From NCBI RefSeq assembly GCF_000428865.1, contig NZ_AUAT01000005.1, positions 36,569-100,568 on the forward strand: 64,000 nt of DNA. Reading direction: 5' to 3'. The notes below the pieces were generated by a model. The model worked only from the letters and a program-made list of their open reading frames with translations, was not told the origin of the DNA and did not search any database. This stretch comes from Eremococcus coleocola DSM 15696. Its GTDB lineage: Bacteria > Bacillota > Bacilli > Lactobacillales > Aerococcaceae. The translations under genes and the position numbers were made by a program. How positions within the stretch are numbered: position 1 is the stretch's first letter; the number at the start of each line of letters is the position of its first letter. Below are positions 57,398 to 64,000 of the stretch, in pieces.

Positions 57398-57571
57398 AGA
57401 TAAGAGTTTGAAGAAAAACGAGACTAAAGCGAAATGTTTAATGAATAAGATTTGAATTTGATAACAATTCAATTAAGTCTTAATATAAATCGTTAAAAAA
57501 GGATTTCTTTTAAAAAAATATGTGATAAACTTTTCTTAATGTAATAACTATGCATAGAGGAGGCTAATTCA

Positions 57572-58927
57572 GTGACAGAAAAAATAGCTGGTAAGACTTT
57601 AGAAGAATGGGTTAAAGAAAGTCCTATTATTGATACACTAGTAAATGGTGAGGTTGTTTTTTGGATTAATGATAAGAAAAAGGGCTTTGAAGAAGCTAAA
57701 GATACAGTTCAATTTAATAGGGCCGATGTGATTGATGCTGAGGAACGACTTCAACGTTTTGCACCTTTTATAAAACAAGAGTTTGCGGATACAGAAGCTC
57801 TAGATGGACTTATTGAATCACCTATTACCCACTTAGAAGCTTTTCAAAAGGAACTTGAAGACCGGTATCAAGTAAATATTGCAGGTCAACTTTATTTAAA
57901 ACGTGATGATTTACTACCTATTGCTGGAACAATCAAAGCTCGGGGTGCTATTTATGAAGTCTTATGCCATGCCGAAACTTTAGCTCTTGAATCAGGCTTA
58001 CTAGAAAGTACGGAAGTTAATTACCGAGTCTTTTCAGAACCTAAATTTAGAGAGTATTTCTCTCAATTTAAGGTGATTGTTGGGACAACCGGAAACTTAG
58101 GTATTTCAACTGGAGTAATGGCTGCAAAATTTGGTTTTGATGCCATTATTCACATGTCAAATGATGCCAAACAATGGAAAAAAGATTACCTTCGTTCTCA
58201 TGGTGTAACTGTTATTGAACATAATACTAATTTCACTGAAGCTGTTAATCAAGGACGGATAGCGGCTGAAGCCGATCCTCAATCCTATTTTGTCGATGAT
58301 GAGAACTCTAAATATTTATTCCTAGGATATACTACCGCTGCCAGTCGTTTGAAAAAACAACTGGATCAAGAAGGAATTAAAGTAGATGCGGACCATCCAT
58401 TATTTGTCTACCTTCCATGTGGTGTGGGAGGATCTCCTGGTGGGATTACTTTCGGTTTAAAACATACCTTTGGTGATAATGTTCATTGTTTCTTTGCTGA
58501 ACCAAGTCATGTACCATCCTTATTATTAGGTCTAATTACGGGTGAATATGCCAATGTATCTGTTTTTGATTTCGGGATTGATGGTAAAACGGTTATGGAT
58601 GGATTAGCTGTTCCAAGAACATCACAATTAGTAGCTCCACTAATGGAAAACTTTTTTGATGGGGGCTATACTGTTTTAGAAGATGAAGCTAGCCAAACGC
58701 TTACGCGTTTAGTTGATGTTGAGAAAATTGCCCTTGAACCTGCAGCTGTGGCTGGACTGTCAGGACCTGCCAAGTTATTTAAAACTCAAGCAGGTCAAGC
58801 CTATCTATCTGCTAAAGGATTAATGGATAAACAAGATCAAATTACCCACATTGCATGGGCCACAGGTGGTTCAATGGTGCCTGATGAAGATAAGAAAGCT
58901 TTCTATGAAGCTGGCTTAGTTAAATAA
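57572..58927 (+). CDS. dsdA: D-serine dehydratase
   Basis: 451 residues of PLP fold type II. The Schiff-base Lys lies in LPIAGTIKARGAIYEVL (about residue 117) and the phosphate-binding loop is VGTTGNLGISTGVMAAKFG. It turns D-serine to pyruvate and ammonia, useful in urine where D-serine is abundant. GTG start with AGGAGG. Monocistronic and without a dsdC or dsdX neighbour. Confidence 0.95.
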   Translation: MTEKIAGKTLEEWVKESPIIDTLVNGEVVFWINDKKKGFEEAKDTVQFNRADVIDAEERLQRFAPFIKQEFADTEALDGLIESPITHLEAFQKELEDRYQVNIAGQLYLKRDDLLPIAGTIKARGAIYEVLCHAETLALESGLLESTEVNYRVFSEPKFREYFSQFKVIVGTTGNLGISTGVMAAKFGFDAIIHMSNDAKQWKKDYLRSHGVTVIEHNTNFTEAVNQGRIAAEADPQSYFVDDENSKYLFLGYTTAASRLKKQLDQEGIKVDADHPLFVYLPCGVGGSPGGITFGLKHTFGDNVHCFFAEPSHVPSLLLGLITGEYANVSVFDFGIDGKTVMDGLAVPRTSQLVAPLMENFFDGGYTVLEDEASQTLTRLVDVEKIALEPAAVAGLSGPAKLFKTQAGQAYLSAKGLMDKQDQITHIAWATGGSMVPDEDKKAFYEAGLVK

Positions 58928-58944
58928 AATTTAAAAATAATAAT

Positions 58945-58975
58945 GGGACTGAATAAAAATTCAGTCCCTCTTTTT
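58945..58975 (+). terminator. Terminator after dsdA
   Basis: GGGACTGAAT / ATTCAGTCCC stem with an AAAA loop, followed by TCTTTTT. Confidence 0.88.
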
Positions 58976-59059
58976 ATGGTATTAGGATGGCTTAGGAAGT
59001 TTGTAAAATAAAATGAGAAGTTTTTCCTTGTTGATAAAATGATTCAATAAAGATCATAT

Positions 59060-59953
59060 TTAAACTTTCTGATACGGTTCAACATGGACATCAATATCAA
59101 AAACACCGTAATTATACAGTAAGATTGCTTCAACTTCTTCAGTTATTTTATGGGATTCATAGACAGACAAATTACCATCAATATTAATCACAATATCCAC
59201 ATAGGTATGCTGGCCATTCATTCGTGCACGAATTTTGGGCACATCCAGAACTTTAGGATGCATTAAAACCTTTTCTTTATAGTGAATCAGTTGGTCTTTA
59301 TCAAAAGCATCGGAAAGAACAAAGGTAGATTCAGCAAAAACATGGTAGGCTGAGGTCATAATAATTGCTCCGATTATAATCGAAATGAGGGTGTCTAAAG
59401 CGGGTAGTTTAAGGTAGATAGATAAGGGACTTAATAAGGAAGCGGCGGAAATAAGTATATCATTTCGCATATCTCTTGAAGTAGCACTGAGGCCCATTGA
59501 TTTAGTTTTTTGGGCTAAGGACCTAAGATAGTTATAAGTTAGGTAAAGGATGATGGTTGAGCTAAGACCAATCCAAAAACTGCGTTGGTCTGGTTGACTA
59601 AAGCTTTGATTGTAAAGAGTCATGAGACCTTGGCGAATGACATTAAAGCCTAAACTAAACATGATTAGTGATACAACAAAACTGGACAAGGCTTCATACT
59701 TATCATGACCGAAAAAGTGATCTTGGTCAGCTGGTCGCTTAGCTAGCCGTAAGCCTAAGAGGACAGTGAGCGAGGAAATAATATCCGAAAGATTGTTTAA
59801 ACCATCAGCATGGAGGGTGGCTGAATGAAAGAAGTAACCACTTAATAGTTTAGCTAGGGCTAAGATTAGGTATACCAAAATGCCTAGCAAGGCTCCACGC
59901 GATGCTAGGCTAGTTCTATTTTTTGTATGAGAATTTTCGTTCAAGTCAAACAA
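59060..59953 (-). CDS. Cation diffusion facilitator transporter
   Basis: 297 residues, six predicted membrane helices. Metal-site motifs are HADGLNNLSD (helix II, near residue 48) and GHDKYEAL, with a helix-V pair in RDMRNDILIS. The C-terminal cytoplasmic domain (about 212-297) ends in DIDVHVEPYQKV. Probably exports Zn, Mn or Co with proton antiport; the metal cannot be settled from the sequence. Antisense to local direction, with the C39-like gene three bases upstream in a two-gene unit. Confidence 0.9.
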   Translation of the reverse strand: MFDLNENSHTKNRTSLASRGALLGILVYLILALAKLLSGYFFHSATLHADGLNNLSDIISSLTVLLGLRLAKRPADQDHFFGHDKYEALSSFVVSLIMFSLGFNVIRQGLMTLYNQSFSQPDQRSFWIGLSSTIILYLTYNYLRSLAQKTKSMGLSATSRDMRNDILISAASLLSPLSIYLKLPALDTLISIIIGAIIMTSAYHVFAESTFVLSDAFDKDQLIHYKEKVLMHPKVLDVPKIRARMNGQHTYVDIVINIDGNLSVYESHKITEEVEAILLYNYGVFDIDVHVEPYQKV

Positions 59954-59956
59954 CCC

Positions 59957-60904
59957 CTATTTATAAATTGCCCAGTAATTTACGGCATCTTCTTGAATAA
60001 TGGTTTGGTCAAATCCTTGTAAAGAATGCATTTTAGATGGATCATCATTGGGATCATTTACATAGACTAAACCTTGGTTTGGATCATAAGCTCGAACAAT
60101 TAAAATATGGCCAATTTCGGTAAAGGTACCTGGTTTAACTGAAATGACAATTAGTTTACCCGCTTGAGAGGCTGCCATAGCCTGGTCAAAATCGTTACCA
60201 AAGTTTTCAAACTGATAACCAAATTCTTGGGCAAAATCGTAGAAGATATCCCAAGATGTTCCTTGGTTTTGTAAATAATATTTATCTTGACTCCAATCGA
60301 GAATGTCTTGAGGTTCGATTTGGGCATTATCATAAGTTGCTTGAATCATGGCTAAGGAAACGATGGCACAGCCATTTTTATATAGTTGACCGGGCGCATC
60401 TGAACCATAGTGTAGTTCGGCCCAACGGGGATCATTCTGCAATAAAAGAGGGACATCCAACTGTTGGATATTATCAGTCTGAGTGACTTGGGCAGGATGA
60501 TTTGGCATAAAATAAATACCTGTTCGAGCGACATCTAATTTATTTTGTTGGATAACTTTCAAAATATCATCTTGTGCTGTTAGAAAATTATTATTATAAA
60601 AACGATTAATTGTATCATGAATGCTAGCTTGAATGGTCATTAAATCTGTATTACTAGGATCAGTTGGTATTTTATTCGATGCTTGGCGGAATAATTGAAC
60701 TGGATTTTCTGATTCATCTTCTGCTTGGCTTTCATTAATACTTGATGAAAGACTAATGGAAGCTTCACTATTTTTATCCCAAGCAATTTTTTCTTCCTGG
60801 TCCTTGGTCATGGTCTTAAGACTAATTAATAAAGCAGTCGTTATAATAATAAGTAAAAGACTCCCTATGGGGATCAATTTAGTATAGCCTTGACGCGTTT
60901 TCAT
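59957..60904 (-). CDS. C39-like papain-fold peptidase, membrane-anchored
   Basis: 315 residues from ATG 60904, chosen for AAGGGG nine bases upstream; an ATG six codons earlier has no site. N-terminal signal-anchor (about 8-34, IPIGSLLLIIITTALLISL). A Ser/Glu-rich linker follows, then a C39-like domain (about 145-315) with the nucleophile in LYKNGCAIVSLAMIQ and the His in GHILIVRAYDPNQG, followed by YVNDPNDDP. Acts outside the cell; substrate unknown. The RBS hairpin GGGG/CCCC lies in the leader. Confidence 0.83.
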   Translation of the reverse strand: MKTRQGYTKLIPIGSLLLIIITTALLISLKTMTKDQEEKIAWDKNSEASISLSSSINESQAEDESENPVQLFRQASNKIPTDPSNTDLMTIQASIHDTINRFYNNNFLTAQDDILKVIQQNKLDVARTGIYFMPNHPAQVTQTDNIQQLDVPLLLQNDPRWAELHYGSDAPGQLYKNGCAIVSLAMIQATYDNAQIEPQDILDWSQDKYYLQNQGTSWDIFYDFAQEFGYQFENFGNDFDQAMAASQAGKLIVISVKPGTFTEIGHILIVRAYDPNQGLVYVNDPNDDPSKMHSLQGFDQTIIQEDAVNYWAIYK

Positions 60905-61023
60905 TGAGGGGAACCCCTTCATCGTGTATTTCTATCAAACCTAACTATGATAGTCTATTTATTATAGCAAAAAAGTTTATTTAAGGTTGTAAAAATGTTC
61001 AATTTAATCAAAGTGAAATACCA

Positions 61024-61040
61024 TGTTACATTTTCTAACA
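61024..61040. promoter_or_regulatory. GlnR box
   Basis: TGTTACATTTTCTAACA fits the GlnR/TnrA consensus TGTNA-N7-TNACA perfectly. It lies just upstream of the -35 of glnRA (TTGCAT 61059-61064, 17 bases, TACACT 61082-61087), so GlnR likely controls its own operon. Confidence 0.88.
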
Positions 61041-61058
61041 TGAAACGTTAAATTATCC

Positions 61059-61087
61059 TTGCATCTCCCCTTGAAAAATTTTACACT
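61059..61087 (+). promoter_or_regulatory. glnRA promoter
   Basis: TTGCAT and TACACT with 17-base spacing, directly after the GlnR box. Confidence 0.7.
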
Positions 61088-61113
61088 AAGACTAAATTTA
61101 AAGGAGGGAGCCC

Positions 61114-61452
61114 ATGCGAGCAATTGAATTGAAGCGGTCGCGGCCAGTTTTTCCAATTGGTACCGTGATGGAATTAACGGATTTAACCGCTAGACAAATT
61201 CGATATTATGAAGAATATCAATTAGTGGTTCCTAGGCGTTCGGCTTCTAATCGACGAATGTATTCTTTAAATGATATTGATTTATTGTTAGAAATTGCTG
61301 ATTTAATTGAATCGGGGATGACTCTTAAAGGGGTTCAAACTCATTTTAGACAAAAGAAAGATCAAGACAGTCAGGCAAAACCTGGTTTAACTGACCAGGA
61401 TGTGCGCCGTATTTTACGGGATGAATTAGGGATGGAAAGTCGTTATAAATAG
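61114..61452 (+). CDS. glnR: MerR-family nitrogen regulator GlnR
   Basis: 112 residues. MerR-type winged helix with [38 protein letters not shown], followed by helices and a short C-terminal tail ([17 protein letters not shown]) that in B. subtilis GlnR senses feedback-inhibited glutamine synthetase. Represses glnRA and ammonium genes when glutamine is abundant. Directly precedes glnA with a 10-base gap, and a perfect GlnR box is upstream. Confidence 0.97.
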   Translation: MRAIELKRSRPVFPIGTVMELTDLTARQIRYYEEYQLVVPRRSASNRRMYSLNDIDLLLEIADLIESGMTLKGVQTHFRQKKDQDSQAKPGLTDQDVRRILRDELGMESRYK

Positions 61453-61462
61453 GAGGAAGTAC

Positions 61463-62809
61463 ATGGCTAAGCAAAAATGGACCAAAGAGACAATTCTAGA
61501 GGATGCAGCAGAGAAAAATGTAAGTTATATCCGCTTAATGTTTACGGATATTTTAGGGATTATCAAAAATGTAGAAATCCCCGTCGCCCAGTTAGGTAAA
61601 GCATTAAATAATGATATGGCTTTTGATGGGTCCTCCATCGAAGGGTTTGTTCGGATTGAAGAAAGTGATATGTACCTAGTTCCAGATCTTGATACTTGGT
61701 TAATTATGACCAAACATGATGAAGACCCTGACGGTCGTGTGGCCCGTTTAATCTGTGATGTGGAAACACCTGACCGCCAACCTTTTGCGGGGGACCCTCG
61801 TTCTAATTTAAAACGGATTTTGGCTAAGCTTGCTGACTATGGCTTTACAACTTTTAATTTAGGACCAGAACCAGAATTTTACTTATTTAAACGCGATGAT
61901 CAAGGTCGTCCAAGTAAAGAATTAGGGGACCATGGTGGTTACTTTGACTTAGCCCCTATGGATATTCAAGAAAATGTTCGCCGGGAAATGGTGATCGAAT
62001 TAGAAGATATGGGATTTGATATTGAAGCTAGTCACCATGAAGTGGGACCAGGTCAACATGAGATTGATTGGAAATATGCGGATGCAATTTCTGCTTGTGA
62101 CTTTATCCAAACCTTTAAATTAGTGGTTAAGTCAGTTGCTAAAAGAAATAATCTTTATGCCACCTTCATGCCTAAACCAGTTTACGGCATTGCTGGCTCA
62201 GGGATGCACTTTAATTTATCTTTATTTAAAGGCAAGGAAAATGTCTTCTTTGATCCAGAAGATGACCGTCAATTATCTAAAGAAGCCTATTATTTTATTG
62301 GCGGCCTATTAAAATATGCCTCTGCTTATACGGCAGTATGTAACCCCCTAGTTAACTCTTATAAACGTTTAGTGGATGGCTTCGAAGCCCCAGTCTATAT
62401 TGCTTGGTCTGAGAAGAATCGTTCACCTTTAGTTCGGATTCCAGTGGCACGAGGCCTATCAACCCGGGTAGAAGTACGTTCTATTGACCCTTCTGCTAAC
62501 CCTTATTTAGCCCTAAGCGTTCTATTAGCGGCTGGCTTAAAAGGAATCGAAGAAAAGATAGAACCCGGTGAACCGATCATGCGGAATATTTATTCCATGA
62601 GTCGCCAAGAACGGTTTGAACAAGGTATTTTTGATTTACCGCGGACCTTAGGTGAAGCTTTGGATAATTTGAGCCAAGAACCGGTTATCCTAGAGGCGCT
62701 AGGTAGTCATATTTCTGAAAACTTTATTGATGAAAAGAGTTTAGAATTTGATTCCTATAATAAACAAGTGACCCAATGGGAATTGGAAAAATACTTTAAT
62801 ATTTATTAA
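61463..62809 (+). CDS. glnA: Glutamine synthetase, type I
   Basis: 448 residues. The N-terminal beta-grasp contains [21 protein letters not shown]. The catalytic domain has [41 protein letters not shown] and [13 protein letters not shown]. It lacks the adenylylation-type Tyr insertion, in line with the Gram-positive GSI-alpha form that is feedback-inhibited and partners with GlnR. Ends at a strong terminator. Confidence 0.98.
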   Translation: MAKQKWTKETILEDAAEKNVSYIRLMFTDILGIIKNVEIPVAQLGKALNNDMAFDGSSIEGFVRIEESDMYLVPDLDTWLIMTKHDEDPDGRVARLICDVETPDRQPFAGDPRSNLKRILAKLADYGFTTFNLGPEPEFYLFKRDDQGRPSKELGDHGGYFDLAPMDIQENVRREMVIELEDMGFDIEASHHEVGPGQHEIDWKYADAISACDFIQTFKLVVKSVAKRNNLYATFMPKPVYGIAGSGMHFNLSLFKGKENVFFDPEDDRQLSKEAYYFIGGLLKYASAYTAVCNPLVNSYKRLVDGFEAPVYIAWSEKNRSPLVRIPVARGLSTRVEVRSIDPSANPYLALSVLLAAGLKGIEEKIEPGEPIMRNIYSMSRQERFEQGIFDLPRTLGEALDNLSQEPVILEALGSHISENFIDEKSLEFDSYNKQVTQWELEKYFNIY

Positions 62810-62833
62810 GTCTTACTTTATCAGTGTAGGACG

Positions 62834-62864
62834 AGAGTCTGGCGCTTTCGCCAGACTCTTTTTA
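62834..62864 (+). terminator. Terminator after glnA
   Basis: Perfect 11-bp stem AGAGTCTGGCG / CGCCAGACTCT with CTTT loop, then TTTTTAT. Confidence 0.9.
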
Positions 62865-62930
62865 TATGCAAAGCTTTTCAAGAATTAGGTCAAACCTATC
62901 TATTTATTCACAAATAAAGCGTTTTCTTTT

Positions 62931-62969
62931 TTTGTTTACCAACAAATAGGAATGTGCTATTCTTTAGCT
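62931..62969 (+). promoter_or_regulatory. Promoter with palindrome before the hydrolase
   Basis: TTTACC (overlapping the palindrome) and TATTCT lie 17 bases apart. TTTGTTTACCAACAAA (62931-62946) is a perfect 6-4-6 palindrome over the -35, a likely operator for an unidentified repressor. Confidence 0.5.
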
Positions 62970-62997
62970 AAAATGATGAATAAAAAGGAGATGACAT

Positions 62998-63894
62998 ATG
63001 AAAGTGTATCAAGAAAAAGAAATCGTCGTAGAATCCTTAGGTAAAATTTCCTACCGGCAGGGTGATATTCAAGCCGGCCGCCCTCAAGTCTTATTAATCC
63101 ATGGGAATATGTCTTCTTCCGTTCATATGGAAGCTTTGATTGAAAGCTTGGAAGGCCATGCTAATGTTTATGCGCCAGACCTACCTGGCTTTGGTCATTC
63201 AGACTATGTTTATGAGCATGATTCGATTGAAGAATTTGCCCAAGATTTGGCTAAGATTGTTGCGGCCTTGTCCTTAGAAAAGTTTGATATTGCTGCCTGG
63301 TCAGCGGGAGGCTTAGTTGCCTTAGAATTAGTTTACCTGCTTCCAAATCAAGTGAAACAAATCTATCTATTAGGAACGGTTGGGATACAAGGTTATCCAA
63401 TGTATCAAAAAGGTGAAGATAAGCGCCCTATTTTTGGTCAGCCCTTACTAAGCAAAGAAGAAATTGCTCAAGACCAGTATCAAGTCCAGTCCTATTTAGA
63501 TATTAACCAGACGAAGAATTTTCCCCTATTAGAAAAAATTTGGACCCGGACTATTTATCAAAATAAGCAGCCTGATCCGGAAACCTATGCCCGCCATTTA
63601 GAGGCTACCATGCAACAGGTAAACTTAGTTGATTTGGATTACGCTTTGGTTCACTATAATATGACCCAAGAGGCGACCGCTATTGCTCCAGGTAGTGGCC
63701 ATATCAGCGGTGTTGACCACCCTATTTATATCTTACACGGTAAGTTAGATAAGATTATTCCGTATGACCAAGCTCTCTTAAATAAGAAATTTTTCGGTGA
63801 CCAAGCCCAGTTAATTAGCTTTGACCAAGCCGGCCATTCTCTGATTCAGGATAATCTAGCAGATGTGAGTCAACTTATCTTAGAAAATTTATAA
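62998..63894 (+). CDS. Alpha/beta hydrolase
   Basis: 298 residues of the AB-hydrolase-1 family. The oxyanion region is LLIHGNMSSSVHME, the nucleophile elbow AWSAGGLVALELV (Ser near residue 102) and the catalytic His FDQAGHSLIQ near the C-terminus; the acid lies in GKLDKIIPYDQA. No signal peptide. Substrate unknown. Strong AAGGAGATG site. Monocistronic with its own promoter, and the next feature is an IS element 35 bases downstream. Confidence 0.88.
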   Translation: MKVYQEKEIVVESLGKISYRQGDIQAGRPQVLLIHGNMSSSVHMEALIESLEGHANVYAPDLPGFGHSDYVYEHDSIEEFAQDLAKIVAALSLEKFDIAAWSAGGLVALELVYLLPNQVKQIYLLGTVGIQGYPMYQKGEDKRPIFGQPLLSKEEIAQDQYQVQSYLDINQTKNFPLLEKIWTRTIYQNKQPDPETYARHLEATMQQVNLVDLDYALVHYNMTQEATAIAPGSGHISGVDHPIYILHGKLDKIIPYDQALLNKKFFGDQAQLISFDQAGHSLIQDNLADVSQLILENL

Positions 63895-63929
63895 AAAATA
63901 GCTTAACTAAAAAGATTCTCACAGTGGTT

Positions 63930-64000
63930 TGTACTGACCCCCTAAAGTTGGACCAAAAAATCCAACTTTAGGGGGTCTTTGTATGGCTAAATATAGCTTA
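63930..64000 (+). mobile_element. Left end of an IS3-family insertion sequence (IS150-like), cut by window edge
   Basis: Terminal inverted repeat starting TGTACTGACCCCCTAAAGTT, typical of IS3-family elements of Lactobacillales. It is followed by a 15-bp inverted repeat (63938-63952 with 63961-63975) and an ATG at 63983 that opens an OrfA-like frame (MAKYSL...) running out of the window. Family is inferred from the terminus and the first residues. The right end is not visible. Confidence 0.75.

Overview
The window is the chromosomal replication-origin region of a low-GC Gram-positive bacterium of the order Lactobacillales. The evidence is the canonical order rpmH / oriC / dnaA / dnaN / yaaA / recF / gyrB / gyrA on the right and rnpA / yidC / jag plus mnmE / mnmG / rsmG / parA / parB on the left. 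Several regulatory signals also fit: a T-box leader, a cre site, a GlnR box and B. subtilis-type parS sites. Overall gene content would fit Aerococcaceae, but that is an impression and not proven by the sequence.

Layout. Almost every gene left of about 41.8 kb is on the minus strand and almost every gene right of 42.2 kb is on the plus strand, so transcription follows replication outward from oriC. The exceptions are a PaaI thioesterase and a beta-lactamase-like hydrolase on the left, and a CDF transporter plus a C39-like protein on the right. From left to right: (1) 0-3 kb, anaerobic ribonucleotide reductase nrdD-nrdG under a pair of NrdR boxes. (2) 3.5-6.8 kb, mannose-family PTS (IIAB, IIC, IID) with ManO (DUF956). 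(3) 7-14.4 kb, a nine-gene muropeptide-recycling operon (murQ, lactose/cellobiose-type IIA, unknown membrane protein, IIB, IIC, mupG, amino-sugar kinase, RpiR/MurR regulator, anmK), with a CcpA cre site in its leader and an internal terminator. (4) 14.7-18.7 kb, ogt, a lone MetQ-like binding protein behind a methionine-type T-box, tRNA-Lys and tRNA-Thr, msrA, and a DacA-like protein that has lost its catalytic serine and KTG motif. (5) 18.9-30.8 kb, guaB, a Gfo/Idh oxidoreductase, DUF1129, ychF, DUF951, parB, parA, rsmG, alkD, mnmG, a NUDIX hydrolase and mnmE. (6) 30.8-35.7 kb, a divergent promoter pair sharing one palindromic -35, a long structured leader ahead of a beta-lactamase-like hydrolase, a GerMN lipoprotein, a multi-spanning membrane protein and a GT2 glycosyltransferase. 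(7) 35.8-39 kb, trehalose PTS and trehalose-6-phosphate hydrolase. (8) 39.2-45 kb, jag, yidC, rnpA, rpmH, oriC, dnaA, the DnaA-trio unwinding element and dnaN. (9) 45-57.4 kb, yaaA, recF, gyrB, gyrA, apbE, rpsF-ssb-rpsR with two perfect parS sites, gdpP, rplI and dnaB. (10) 57.5-64 kb, dsdA, a CDF transporter, a C39-like protein, glnR-glnA, an alpha/beta hydrolase and the left end of an IS3-family element.

How the parts work together. Most of the window is core replication, segregation and translation machinery. Accessory functions are PTS sugar uptake (mannose, trehalose, probably a muropeptide disaccharide) and cell-wall-related proteins. The least explained features are RNA-level and protein-level oddities: the two-domain leader at 31037-31208, the terminator in the mnmE leader, the structured region between rpmH and rnpA, the apparently non-catalytic S11 family protein, and the unknown three-helix protein between PTS IIA and IIB genes.
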